NCBI RefSeq assembly: GCF_046630445.1
Contig: NC_092341.1
Coordinates: 30,270,001 to 30,334,000 of the forward strand
DNA: 64,000 bases
Source: Rutidosis leptorrhynchoides
Taxonomy: Eukaryota > Streptophyta > Magnoliopsida > Asterales > Asteraceae
Direction: 5' to 3'
Part shown: positions 49,440 to 62,651 of the stretch, in pieces
How the letters are laid out: every line of letters starts with the position of its first letter
Numbering within the stretch: the stretch's first letter is position 1
The notes under the pieces: generated by a model
Database searches by the model: none
What the model saw: only the letters and a program-made list of their open reading frames with translations
What the model was told of the DNA's origin: nothing
Program-made: the position numbers and the translations under genes

Positions 49440-49640
49440 TTGGTCTTAGAGAACCAGAATTTTGCATTAGTGTGTCTTATCGAGTTTGTTAGGATGCATT
49501 AGTGAGTCTGGACTTCGACCTTGTTTACTTTAAAAAAAAAAAAAGATTGCTTAACAAATTTTGTTGGAAACTATATATTTTTAACATGTGAATATTATGT
49601 GATATATTAATCTCTTAACGTGTTTGATATTATGTGATAG

Positions 49641-50262
49641 ATGTCTACCTCTAGAACAAGTCCCATTGACTCACCTAATAATAATGAAGAGTCAAATGTA
49701 AATTGGAATGATTCGTGGACTGATTCACAAGTTCCCGAAGAGGAACCGGAAGAAGAGTCGGAACCGGAAGAAGAATCGGAACCGGAAGAAGAATTGGAAC
49801 CGGAAGAAGAACCAGTGGGGGAAATAATAAAACAGTTAAGTAGAAGAAAATCCTCAACCAACCGACCAAAGTTAATTATGGTCAACGGTGTTTCCGCCAA
49901 GTATTGGGAGAACAATAAGCAAAATATTGGGAGAACAATAAGGAAATTACCGATGAACAATAAGCAAAATATTCCGATGATGTTATAGAAATTACCCCAA
50001 CTGAATTTAAAAAGCAAAAGAGAACAATAAGGGAAAGGGCATAAAAATAGAGAAATCTGATTCTAACCCCGATGAACTTTATATGTATCGTCAACACCCG
50101 TATTTCTTAAGTTGTAACAATAACCCGGGAACCTCTAAACCACCAGGTTTTTCTAGACCAATGTGGAAAACGACGGCTCGTATTAGGGGAACATCATATA
50201 TCCCTAAAAACTTAGCAAAAAGAACCAAGTTCGAAAAAGAAGAAACGAGTGAGTCGGAATAA
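49641..50262 (+). pseudogene. Pre-gag acidic ORF region of E3
   Basis: Begins MSTSRTSPIDSPNNNEESNV, followed by about five Glu/Pro-rich repeats (EEEPEEESEPEEESEP) between residues 33 and 57, a basic part, and a tail with MWKTTARIRGTSYIPKNLAK ending in an acidic TSESE. The place is that of the pre-gag ORFs in E0-E2, but the sequence is unrelated except for composition. Broken. Function unknown. Confidence 0.5.
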
Positions 50263-50397
50263 GATAGTTGTATTTGTGCGGTGTAATATATGTAATATAG
50301 TGTGGTTATGCTTTACGATATATGTAAAAATTGCTTGTATTAATAAGTATCTTTTATGAATCTAACTCTTGTCTATTTTACAGTATAAAAACACAAA

Positions 50398-51081
50398 ATG
50401 GATAGACAACCCAATATTTTAGAAGACTTACCCGGAGACATGATTGATGAAATCTTGTCTAGAGTCGGTCAGAATTCCTCGGCACAACTATTTATGGCAA
50501 AATCAGTTTGTAAGACATTCGAAGAACGTTCCAAGAATGCCTTGGTTTATAAAAGGCTTTCGTTTGAAAGATGGGGGATATCACATTGGGAAACCCATAA
50601 GTTACGATGTGTTTACTTTGACGCATATATTGCGGGGAACCCAAATGCTATTTTACGCAACGGGTTAAGAAATTATTTTGACTCAATGTATCCGAATATA
50701 GGACTTCATGATTTAGAAAAAGCGGCTAACATGCAACATAAAGAAGCATGTTATGCTTATGGGTTAGTAATGTTCGCTTCTCATCAAAGTGAGAAAAAGA
50801 ACATCGGGCTACAACTATTAAACAAAACGTTCCCACAAGTGACGGAGTCGGTAATTGGGGTAAGAAATGAGGTTTTTAGGTTATTACGAGACTGTTGGTC
50901 ATTACGTAACCTTCGCCCTTTTGACGACGTTACAACACGTTGTCATATTATCGGTCACAACGGTTACGTTCCGCAAGACCAAGGATGGGAAGTGATATTA
51001 GTAAAACCAGAATGCATGACTTGTTTCTGGATGTATGAATTACGTGTCTTTGTTGCCTTTGCTGAACGCCTTATTTATTAA
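50398..51081 (+). CDS. F-box/Sel1-like protein ORF of host origin inside E3
   Basis: An uninterrupted frame of 227 codons. An F-box lies at about residues 6-45 (ILEDLPGDMIDEILSRVG, with LP and ILSR landmarks), followed by a Sel1/TPR-like part (LEKAANMQHKEACYAYG, then EKKNIGLQLL) and a Trp/Cys-containing end. Host proteins of the At2g35280-like F-box type have the same order: F-box, GNPEALYRQGM-like, ...GL..LKKAAEKGHLEA.Y.YG, C-terminal Cys-rich patch. F-box proteins join SKP1 in SCF ubiquitin ligases and choose targets. It sits on the sense strand between the pre-gag ORF and gag and has no introns, so it looks captured and spliced into the element. Its intactness suggests recent capture or selection. 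No chain of the usual C-terminal cysteines is complete. Confidence 0.75.
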   Translation: MDRQPNILEDLPGDMIDEILSRVGQNSSAQLFMAKSVCKTFEERSKNALVYKRLSFERWGISHWETHKLRCVYFDAYIAGNPNAILRNGLRNYFDSMYPNIGLHDLEKAANMQHKEACYAYGLVMFASHQSEKKNIGLQLLNKTFPQVTESVIGVRNEVFRLLRDCWSLRNLRPFDDVTTRCHIIGHNGYVPQDQGWEVILVKPECMTCFWMYELRVFVAFAERLIY

Positions 51082-51193
51082 CTAGAATTATCTTCACAAC
51101 TACTTTGTATCAAAGTTTTATGTGCTATATTTTATGCTATATATAAAATAGCGGTATTGTAAGTTTGCAAGTTATTGTATAAAGGTTTGAATA

Positions 51194-51195
<2 letters not shown>

Positions 51196-51283
<88 letters not shown>
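51196..51283. repeat. (TA)n microsatellite
   Basis: About 43 TA units between the F-box ORF and gag of E3. Confidence 0.95.
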
Positions 51284-51286
<3 letters not shown>

Positions 51287-51351
51287 TTGTGATTAGTTTT
51301 TCATATAGAATTGTAGTAGTTGAAATGGTATGTTAGCTACTAAGTATGAAC

Positions 51352-51372
51352 TTAACGGGTAGGTACTACCCG
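51352..51372 (+). promoter_or_regulatory. Internal AACGGGTAGGTAC motif of E3
   Basis: TTAACGGGTAGGTACTACCC lies 130 bp before gag. CGGGTAGGTACTACCCG forms a palindrome. It repeats the sequence in front of the 3' LTR (59370-59384) and parallels the motifs in E0 and E1. Confidence 0.5.
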
Positions 51373-51504
51373 AATTAAAGAGTATAAAACGCTAATATGA
51401 AGAAAGAGCTTTTATAAATAAGTTCATATTACGCTACGAAATACTATTGACTACTCTTGATATTCTATATGATTAACTCGTTTCATTTGACTATTTTGAA
51501 GGAA

Positions 51505-54500
51505 ATGGCACCGACTACTCTACACACCTTGAATATAAGTGAAGAGGAATTTCGTGCCTTTCTTGCTTCAAACATAGCCGCAGTACAGGCTGCGCTACAT
51601 ACCAACAATAACCTTGGATCTAGCAGTACAGGAAATCGTGTAGGATGCACCTACAAAGAATTCACTGCCTGCAAACCTTTGGAATTTGATGGAACCGAAG
51701 GACCGATCGGATTGAAACGGTGGACCGAGAAGGTCGAATCGGTGTTTGCCATAAGTAAGTGTACTGAAGAGGACAAAGTGAAGTACGCTACGCATACCTT
51801 CACAGGTTCTGCGTTAACATGGTGGAATACCTATCTAGAGCAAGTGGGACAAGATGATGCTTACGCACTACCGTGGTCAGCATTCAAGCACTTGATGAAC
51901 GAGAAGTACCGTCTCAGAACCGAGGTCAATAAGCTCAAGACAGAACTTAGAGGGTTACGAACCCAAGGATTTGATATTACCACGTATGAAAGACGATTCA
52001 CAGAATTGTGCTTATTATGTCCGGGAGCATTCGAAGATGAGGAAGAGAAGATCGACGCGTTTGTGAAAGGATTACCGGAAAGAATCCAAGAAGATATAAG
52101 TTCACACGAGCCCGCCTCCATACAACAGGCATGTAGAATGGCTCACAAACTAGTGAACCAGATTGAAGAAAGAATTAAAGAACAGACTGCTGAAGAGGCC
52201 AATGTGAAGCAAGTCAAAAGAAAGTGGGAGGAAAACGGTGATAAGAATCACCAATACAACAACAACAGCAATTACAACAATAACCGCAACAACTATCCCA
52301 ACAATCGCAACATCAATCGCAACTACAACAAATGGACCAACAACAACAACAACAACAACAACAATAACAACAACAACAGTAACTACAACAATCATCCCAA
52401 TAACAATAATAACCGCAACAACAACAACAATCAGAAGCAGCTATGCCAAAGGTGTGAAAAGTATCACTCTGGGTTCTGCACCAAATTTTGCAACAAGTGT
52501 AAAAGAAATGGTCATAGCGTGGCGAAGTGTGAGGTCTACGAACCAGGGGTTAACAGAACGAAAGGAACAAATGGTGTCGGAACGAGTAATGGCGGAGCAA
52601 GTAGTGTCGGAGCAAGTTATGCCAATGTAGTTTGTTATAAATGTGGAAAACCGGGCCACATTATTAGAAATTGCCCGAACCAGGAGAACACGAATGGACA
52701 AGTTCGCGGAAGAGTTTTCAATATTAATGCGGCAGAGGCACAGGAAGACCCAGAGCTTGTTACGGGTACGTTTCTTATTGACAATAAATCTGCTTACGTT
52801 TTATTTGATTCGGGTGCGGATAGAAGCTATATGAGTAGGGATTTTTGTGCTAAATTAAGTTGCCCATTGACGCCTTTGGATAGTAAATTTTTACTCGAAT
52901 TAGCAAATGGTAAATTAATTTCAGCAGATAATATATGTCAGAATCGAGAAATTAAACTGGTTAGTGAAACATTTAAGATTGACTTGATACCAGTAGAGTT
53001 AGGGAGTTTTGATGTGATAATCGGTATGGACTGGTTGAAAGAAGTGAAAGTAGAGATTGTTTGTTACAAAAATGCAATTCGCATTATACGAGAAAAAGGA
53101 AAACCCTTAATGGTGTACGGAGAAAAGGGCAACACGAAGCTACATCTTATTAGTAATTTGAAGGCACAAAAACTAATAAGAAAAGGTTGCTATGCTGTTC
53201 TAGCACACGTCGAGAAAGTACAAACTGAAGAAAAGAGCATCAATGATGTTCCCGTCGCAAAAGAATTTCCCGATGTATTTCCGAAAGAATTACCGGGATT
53301 ACCCCCACATAGATCCGTTGAATTTCAAATAGATCTTGTACCAGGAGCTGCACCAATAGCTCGTGCTCCTTACAGACTCGCACCCAGCAAGATGAAAGAA
53401 CTGCAAAGTCAATTACAAGAACTTTTAGAACGTGGTTTCATTCGACTAAGCACATCACCGTGGGGAGCTCCTGTTTTGTTTGTCAAGAAGAAAGATGGTA
53501 CATTCAGGTTGTGTATCGACTACCGAGAGTTGAACAAACTTACCATCAAGAACCTCTACCCACTACCGAGAATCGACAACTTATTTGATCAACTACAAGG
53601 CTCGTCTGTTTATTCAAAGATTGACTTACGTTCCGGGTATCATCAAATGCGGGTGAAAGAAGATGATATTCCAAAGACTGCTTTTAGGACACGTTATGGT
53701 CAATATGAGTTTATGGTTATGCCGTTTGGATTGACTAACGCACCAGCTGTGTTCATGGACCTTATGAACCGAGTGTGTGGACCATACCTTGACAAGTTTG
53801 TCATTGTTTTCATTGATGACATACTTATTTACTCAAAGAATGACCAAGAACACGGTGAACATTTGAGAAAGGTGTTAGAAGTATTGAGGAAGGAAGAATT
53901 GTACGCTAAGTTTTCAAAGTGTGCATTTTGGTTGGAAGAAGTTCAATTCCTTGATCACATAGTGAACAAAGAAGGTATTCAAGTGGATCCGGCAAAGATA
54001 GAAACTGTTGAAAAGTGGGAAACCCAGAAAACTCCAAAGCATATACGCCAATTTTTAGGACTGGCTGGTTATTACAGGAGATTCATTCAAGATTTTTCCA
54101 AAATAGCAAAACCCTTGACTGCATTAACGCATAAAGGGAAGAAATTTGAATGGAAGGATGAACAAGATAAAGCGTTTCAATTATTGAAGAAAAAGTTAAC
54201 TACGGCACCTATATTGTCATTACCTGAAGGGAATGATGATTTTGTGATATATTGTGACGCCTCAAAGCAAGGTCTCGGTTGTGTATTAATGCAACGAACG
54301 AAGGTAATTGCTTATGCGTCTAGACAATTGAAGATTCACGAACAGAATTATACGACGCATGATTTGGAATTAGGCACAGTTGTTTTTGCATTAAAGACTT
54401 GGAGGCACTACTTATATGGGGTCAAAAGTATTATATATACCGACCACAAAAGTCTTCAACACATATTTAATCAGAAACAACTAAATATGAGGCAGCGTAG

Positions 54501-55346
54501 GTGGATTGAATTGTTGAATGATTACGACTTTGAGATTAGTTACCACCCGGGGAAGGCAAATGTGGTAGCCGACGCCTTGAGCAGGAAGGACAGAGAACCC
54601 ATTAGAGTAAAATCTATGAATATAATTATTCGTACTAACCTTACTACTCAAATAAAGGAGGCGCAGCAGTGAGTTGTAAAAGAAGGAAAGTTGAAGAATG
54701 AAATACCCAAAGGATCGGAGAAACATCTTAATATTCGGGAAGACGGAACCCGGTATAGGGCTGAAAGAATTTAGGTACCAAAGTTTGGAGATGTGAGAAA
54801 AAAGGTACTTAAGGAAGCACATAAAACCAGATATTCAATACATCCCGGAGCGGGGAAGATGTACAAAGATCTCAAGAAACACTTTTGGTGGCCGGGTATG
54901 AAAGCCGATATTGCTAAATACATAGGAGAATGTTTGACGTGTTCTAAGGTCAAAGCTGAACATCAGAAATCATCAGGTCTACTTAAACAACCTGAAATCC
55001 TGGAATGGAAATGGGAAAATATTACCATGGATTTCATTACTAAATTGCCAAGGACTGCAAGTGGTTATGATACAATTTGGGTAATAGTCGATCGTCTTAC
55101 CAAGTCAGCACACTTTCTGCCAATGAGAGAAGATGATAAAATGGAGAAGTTGGCGCGATTATACTTGAAGGAAGTTGTCTCCAGACATGGAATACCAGTC
55201 TCTATTATCTCAGATAGGGATGGCAGATTTGTTTCAAGATTTTGGCAGACATTGCAACAAGCGTTGGGGACTCGTCTAAACATGAGTACTGCTTATCATC
55301 CACAAACTAATGGGAAAAGTGAAAGGACGATACAGACCCTTGAAGA
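51505..55346 (+). pseudogene. gag-pol of E3 up to the nested solo LTR
   Basis: Likely start [20 protein letters not shown] at 51505. Order: gag core ([19 protein letters not shown], 51650), Asn-rich linker, zinc knuckles ([30 protein letters not shown]), protease ([12 protein letters not shown], about 52800), reverse transcriptase ([24 protein letters not shown], about 53810), RNase H ([23 protein letters not shown]), integrase zinc region (about 54840-54950) and catalytic core ([38 protein letters not shown]). The family makes one polyprotein cut by its protease. Broken at about two points, otherwise well kept. Confidence 0.9.
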
Positions 55347-58300
55347 TGTAGTGACCCGAACTTTTCCATGTTTATATATATTAATTGAGATTGATATTTA
55401 CATGATTAAATGTTTCCAACATGTTAAGCAATCAAACTTATTAAGACTTGATTAATTGAAATATGTTTCATATAGACAATTGACCACCCAAGTTGACCGG
55501 TGATTCACGAACGTTAAAACTTGTAAAAACTATATGATGACATATATATGGATATATATATAGTGAACATGATACTATGATAAGTAAACATATCATTAAG
55601 TATATTAACAATGAACTACATATGTAAAAACAAGACTACTAACTTAATGATTTTTAAACGAGACATATATGTAACGATTATCGTTGTAAAGACATTTAAT
55701 GTATATATATCATATTAAGAGATATTCATACATGATAATATCATGATAATATAATAATTTAAAATCTCATTTGATATTATAAACATTGGGTTAACAACAT
55801 TTAACAAGATCGTTAACCTAAAGGTTTCAAAACAACACTTACATGTAACGACTAACGATGACTTAACGACTCAGTTAAAATGTATATACATGTAGTGTTT
55901 TAATATGTATTTATACACTTTTGAAAGACTTCAATACACTTATCAAAATACTTCTACTTAACAAAAATGCTTACAATTACATCCTCGTTCAGTTTCATCA
56001 ACAATTCTACTCGTATGCACCCGTATTCGTACTCGTACAATACACAGCTTTTAGATGTATGTACTATTGGTATATACACTCCAATGATCAGCTCTTAGCA
56101 GCCCATGTGAGTCACCTAACACATGTGGGAACCATCATTTGGCAACTAGCATGAAATATCTCATAAAATTACAAAAATATGAGTAATCATTCATGACTTA
56201 TTTACATGAAAACAAAATTACATATCCTTTATATCTAATCCATACACCAACGACCAAAAACACCTACAAACACTTTCATTCTTCAATTTTCTTCATCTAA
56301 TTGATCTCTCTCAAGTTCTATCTTCAAGTTCTAAGTGTTCTTCATATATTCTACAAGTTCTAGTTACATAAAATCAAGAATACTTTCAAGTTTGCTAGCT
56401 CACTTCCAATCTTGTAAGGTGATCATCCAACCTCAAGAAATCTTTATTTCTTACAGTAGGTTATCATTCTAATACAAGGTAATAATCATATTCAAACTTT
56501 GGTTCAATTTCTATAACTATAACAATCTTATTTCAAGTGATGATCTTACTTGAACTTGTTTTCGTGTCATGATTCTGCTTCAAGAACTTCGAGCCATCCA
56601 AGGATCCGTTGAAGCTAGATCCATTTTTCTCTTTTACAGTAGGTTTATCCAAGGAACTTAAGGTAGTAATGATGTTCATAACATCATTCGATTCATATAT
56701 ATAAAGCTATCTTATTCGAAGGTTTAAACTTGTAATCACTAGAACATAGTTTAGTTAATTCTAAACTTGTTCGCAAACAAAAGTTAATCCTTCTAACTTG
56801 ACTTTTAAAATCAACTAAAAACATGTTCTATATCTATATGATATGCTAACTTAATGATTTAAAACCTGGAAACACGAAAAACACCGTAAAACCGGATTTA
56901 CGCCGTCGTAGTAACACCGCGGGCTGTTTTGGGTTAGTTAATTAAAAACTATGATAAACTTTGATTTAAAAGTTGTTATTCTGAGAAAATGATTTTTATT
57001 ATGAACATGAAACTATATCCAAAAATTATGGTTAAACTCAAAGTGGAAGTATGTTTTCTAAAATGGTCATCTAGACGTCGTTCTTTCGACTGAAATGACT
57101 ACCTTTACAAAAACGACTTGTAACTTATTTTTCCGACTATAAACCTATACTTTTTCTGTTTATATTCATAAAATAGAGTTCAATATGAAACCATAGCAAT
57201 TTGATTCACTCAAAACGGATTTAAAATGAAGAAGTTATGGGTAAAACAAGATTGGATAATTTTTCTCATTTTAGCTACGTGAAAATTGGTAACAAATCTA
57301 TTCCAAACATAACTTAATCAACTTGTATTGTATATTATGTAATCTTGAGATACCATAGACACGTATACAATGTTTCGACCTATCATGTCGACACATCTAT
57401 ATATATTTCGGAACAACCATAGACACTCTATATGTGAATGTTGGAGTTAGCTATACAGGGTTGAGGTTGATTCCAAAATATATATAGTTTGAGTTGTGAT
57501 CAATACTGAGATACGTATACACTGGGTCGTGGATTGATTCAAGATAATATTTATCGATTTATTTCTGTACATCTAACTGTGGACAACTAGTTGTAGGTTA
57601 CTAACGAGGACAGCTGACTTAATAAACTTAAAACATCAAAATATATTAAAAGTGTTGTAAATATATTTTGAACATACTTTGATATATATGTATATATTGT
57701 TATAGGTTCGTGAATCAACCAGTGGCCAAGTCTTACTTCCCGACGAAGTAAAAATCTGTGAAAGTGAGTTATAGTCCCACTTTTAAAATCTAATATTTTT
57801 GGGATGAGAATACATGCAGGTTTTATAAATGATTTACAAAATAGACACAAGTACATGAAACTACATTCTATGGTTGAATTATCGAAATCGAATATGCCCC
57901 TTTTTATTAAGTCTGGTAATCTAAGAATTAGGGAACAGACACCCTAATTGACGCGAATCCTGAAGATAGATCTATTAGGCCTAACAAACCCCATCCAAAG
58001 TACCGGATGCTTTAGTACTTCGAAATTTATATCATATCCGAAGGGTGTCCCGAAATGATGGGGATATTCTTATATATGCATCTTGTTAATGTCGGTTACC
58101 AGGTGTTCACCATATGAATGATTTTTATCTCTATGTATGGGATGGGTATTGAAATATGAAATCTTGTGGTCTATTATTATGATTTGATAAATATAGGTTA
58201 AACCTATAACTCACCAACATTTTTGTTGACATTTTAAGCATGTTTATTCTCAGGTGATTATTAAGAGCTTCCGCTGTCGCATACTTAAATAAGGACGAAA

Positions 58301-58596
58301 TTTGGAGTCCATGCTTGTATGATATTGTGTAAAAACTGCATTCAAGAAACTTATTTTGTTGTAACATATTTGTATTGTAAACCATTATGTAATGGTCGTG
58401 TGTATACAGGATATTTTAGATTATCATTATTTGATAATCTACGTAAAGCTTTTTAAACCTTTATTGATGATTTAAAGGTTATGGTTTGTTTTAAAATGAA
58501 TGCAGTCTTTGAAAAACGTCTCATATAGAGGTCAAAACCTCGCAACGAAATCAATTAATATGGAATGTTTTTAATCAATAAGAACGGGACATTTCA
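55347..58596 (+). mobile_element. Solo LTR nested in the E3 integrase
   Basis: TGTAGTGACC to GACATTTCA, 3250 bp, flanked by GAAGA (55342-55346 and 58597-58601). Same family as the E3 LTRs but more different from them (several per cent by eye) than they are from each other. No internal region, so it arose by recombination between the two LTRs of a later insertion. Confidence 0.92.
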
Positions 58597-58601
58597 GAAG
58601 A

Positions 58602-59348
58602 CATGCTACGAGCATGTGTTATTGATTTCGAAAACAGTTGGGATCGACTCCTACCGTTAGCAGAATTTTCCTACAACAACAGTTACCATTCGAGTATTGA
58701 GATGGCGCCGTTTGAAGTACTTTATGATAGAAAGTGCAGGTCTCCAATTTGTTGGAGTGAAGTGGGGGATAGACAGATTACGGGTCCGGAGATAATTCAA
58801 GAAACTACCGAGAAGATCATCCAAATTCAACAACGATTGAAAACTGCCCAAAGTCGACAAAAGAGCTATGCGGTCATTAAAAGAAAAGATATAGAATTTG
58901 AGATTGGAGAGATGGTCATGCTTAAGGTTTCACCTTGGAAAGGCGTTGTTCGATTTGGTAAACGGGGGAAACTAAATCCAAGGTACATTGGACCATTCAA
59001 GATTATAGATCGTGTCGAACCAGTAGCTTACCGACTTGACTTACCGCAACAACTCGCGGCTGGACATAACACTTTCCACGTCTCGAATTTAAAGAAATGT
59101 TTTGCTAAAGAAGATCTCACTATTCCGTTAGATGAAATCCAAATCAACGAAAAACTTCAATTTATCGAAGAACCCGTCGAAATAATGGATCGTGAGGTTA
59201 AAAGACTTAAGCAAAACAAGATACCAATTGTTAAGGTTCGATGGAATGCTCTTAGAGGACCCGAGTTCACCTGGGAATGAGAAGATCAGATAAAGAAGAA
59301 ATACCCGCACTTATTTCCAGAAGATACGTCAACACCTCCAACTGCTTA
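58602..59348 (+). pseudogene. Integrase C-terminal part and chromodomain tail of E3
   Basis: Continues the integrase after the solo [68 protein letters not shown], then a chromodomain-like tail ([35 protein letters not shown]) and KKYPHLFPED. The chromodomain tail places E3 among chromoviruses. In this family it guides integration to particular chromatin. Confidence 0.88.
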
Positions 59349-59384
59349 AAATTTCGGGACGAAATTTATTTAACGGGTAGGTAC
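59349..59384 (+). promoter_or_regulatory. Palindrome and polypurine-type region of E3
   Basis: AAATTTCGGGACGAAATTT (59349-59367), then ATTTAACGGGTAGGTAC directly before the 3' LTR. Confidence 0.65.
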
Positions 59385-62300
59385 TATAGTGACCCGAATT
59401 TTTCCATGTTTATATATATTAAATGAAATTGTTATTTACATGATTAAGTGTTTCCAACATGTTAAGCAATCAAACTTGTTAAGACTTGATTAATTGAAAT
59501 AGGTTTCATATAGACAATTGATCACCCAAGTTGACCGGTGATTCACGAACGTTAAAACTTGTAAAAACTATATGATGACATATATATGGTTATATATATA
59601 GTTAACATGATATTATGATAAGTAAACATATCATTAAGTATATTAACAATGAACTACATATGTAAAAACAAGACTACTAACTTAATGATTTTGAAACGAG
59701 ACATATATGTAACGATTATCGTTGTAACGACATTTAATGTATATATATCATATTAAGAGATATTCGTACATCATAATATCATGATAATATAATAATTTAA
59801 AATCTCTTTTGATATTATAAACATTGGGTTAACAACATTTAACAAGAACGTTAACCTAAAGGTTTCAAAACAACACTTACATGTAACGACTAATGATGAC
59901 TTAACGACTCAGTTAAAATGTATATACATGTAGTGTTTTAATATGTATTCATACACTTTTGAAAGACTTCAAGACACTTATCAAAATACTTCTACTTAAC
60001 AAAAATGCTTACAATTACATCCTCGTTCAGTTTCATCAACAATTCTACTCGTATGCACCCGTATTCGTACTCGTACAATACACAGCATTTAGATGTATGT
60101 ACTATTGGTATATACACTCCAATGATCAGCTCTTAGCAGCCCATGTGAGTCACCTAACACATGTGGGAACCATCATTTGGCAACTAGCATGAAATATCTC
60201 ATAAAATTACAAAAATATGAGTAATCATTCATGACTTATTTACATGAAAACAAAATTACATATCCTTTATATCTAATCCATACACCAACGACCAAAAACA
60301 CCTACAAACACTTTTATTCTTCAATTTTATTCATCTAGTTGATCTCTCTCAAGTTCTATCTTCAAGTTCTAAGTGTTCTTCATAAATTCCAAAAGTTCTA
60401 GTTTCATAAAATCAAGAATACTTCCAAGATTGCAAGTTTACTTCCAAGTTTTCTAAATCCATTCCAAGTAATCATCCAAAATCAAGAAACCTTTGTTACT
60501 TACAGTAGGTTATCTTTCTAATACAAGGTAATAATCATATTCAAACTTTAATTCAATTTCTATAACTATAACAATCTTATTTCGAGTGGAAATCTTACTT
60601 GAAATTATTTTCGTGTCATGATTCTGCTTCAAGAACTTTCAAGCCATCCAAGGATCCTTTGAAGCTAGATCCATTTTTCTCATTTCCAGTAGGTTTATCC
60701 AAGGAACTTGAGGTAGTAATGATGTTCATAACATCATTCGATTCATACATAAAAAGCTGTCTTATTCAACGTTATAAACTTGTAATCACTAGAACATAGT
60801 TTAGTTAATTCTAAACTTGTTCGCAAATAAAGTTAATCCTTCTAACTAGACTTTTAAAATCAACTAAACACATGTTCTATATCTATATGATATGCTAACT
60901 TAATGATTTAAAACCCAGAAACACGATAAACACCGTAAAACTGGATATACGCCGTCGTAGTAAAATCGGGGGCTGTTTTGGTTGGGATAATTAAAAGCTA
61001 AGAAGAACTTTGATTTAAAAGCTATACTTCTGGAAAAATGATTTTTCTTATGAACATGAAACTATATCCAAAAATCATGGTTAAACTCAAAGTGAAAGTG
61101 TGTTTTTCAAAATGGTCATCAAGATGTCGTTCTTTCGACGGAAATGACTACATCTTTCAAAAACGACTTGTAACTTGTATTTCTGACTATAAACTTATAC
61201 TTTTTCTATTTAGATTCATAAAGTTAAGTTCAATACGAAACCGTGGCCATTGAAATCACTCAAAACGGATTAGAAACGAAGAAATGGCGAGTAAAACAAG
61301 ATTGATAAAAACTACTCATTTTACCTACGTGAAAGTTAGTAATAAATCTATTCCAACCATAACCTAATCAACTTATATTGTATATTATTTAATCTTGAGA
61401 TACCATAGACACGTATACAATGTTTTGACCTATCATGTCGACCCATCTATATATATATTGCGGAATAACCATAGACACTCTATATGTGAATGTTAGAGTT
61501 AGCTATACAGGGTTGAGGTTGATTCCAAAATATATATATAGTTTGAGTTGTGATCAATACTGAGATACGTATACACTGGGTCGTGGATTGATTCAAGATA
61601 ATATTTATCGATTTATTTCTGTACATCTAACTGTGGACAACTAGTTGTAGGTTACTAACGAGGACAGCTGACTTAATAAACTTAAAACATCAAAATGTAT
61701 TAAAAGTTTTGTAAATATATTTTGAACATACTTTGATATATATGTATATATTGTTATAGGTTTGTGAATCAACCAGTGGCCAAGTCTTACTTCCCGACGA
61801 AGTAAAAATCTATGAAAGTGAGTTATAGTCCCACTTTTTAAATCTAATATTTTTGGGATGAGAATACATGCAGGTTTTATAAATGATTTACAAAATAGAC
61901 ACAAGTACGTGAAACTACATTCTATGGTTGAATTATCAAAATCGAATATGCCCCTTTTTATTAAGTCTGGTAATCTAAGAATTAGGGAACAGACACCCTA
62001 ATTGACGCGAATCCTAAAGATAGATCTATTGGGCCTAACAAACCCCATCCAAAGTACCGGATGCTTTAGTACTTCGAAATTTATATCATATCCGAAGGGT
62101 GTCCCGGAATGATGGGGATATTCTTAAATATGCATCTTGTTAATGTCGGTTACCAGGTGTTCACCATATGAATGATTTTTATATCTATGTATGGGATGTG
62201 TATTGAACTATGAAATCTTGTGGTCTATTGTTACGATTTGATATATATAGGTTAAACCTATAACTCACCAACATTTTTGTTGACGTTTAAAGCATGTTTA

Positions 62301-62651
62301 TTCTCAGGTGAATACTAAGAGCTTCCGCTGTTGCATACTAAAATAAGGACAAGATTTGGAGTCCATGTTTGTATGATATTGTGTAAAAACTGCATTCAAG
62401 AAACTGATTTCGATGTAACATATTTGTATTGTAAACCATTATGTAATGGTCGTGTGTAAACAGGATATTTTAGATTATCATTATTTGATAATCTACGTAA
62501 AGCTTTTTAAACCTTTATTTATGAAATAAAGGTTATGGTTTGTTTTATAAATGAATGCAGTCTTTGAAAAACATCTCATATAGAGGTCAAAACCTCGCAA
62601 CGAAATCAATTAATATGGAACGTTTTTAATCAATAAGAACGGGACATTTCA
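59385..62651 (+). repeat. 3' LTR of E3
   Basis: 3267 bp, TATAGTGACC to GACATTTCA, nearly identical to 46156-49424. Followed by AAGAA (62652-62656), the E3 target duplication, and the resumed E2 pol. Confidence 0.92.

Larger units (their letters stand above)
46156..62651 (+). mobile_element. E3: Ty3 chromovirus (Tekay-like) carrying an F-box ORF
   Basis: LTRs at 46156-49424 and 59385-62651 (TGTAGTGACCC or TATAGTGACCC to GGGACATTTCA), 5-bp duplication AAGAA (46151-46155 and 62652-62656), PBS, pre-gag ORF, F-box ORF, gag-pol with chromodomain tail, and palindrome/polypurine region. All parts are present in order. The integrase is split by a solo LTR. Besides that it has about two or three breaks in gag-pol. 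The two LTRs are alike at the level of roughly 98-99% by eye, so insertion is fairly recent. Confidence 0.92.

Noticed and set aside
52150-52395. Minus-strand Val/Ile-rich hydrophobic frame
   Set aside because: Shadow of the Asn-rich linker in E3 gag.
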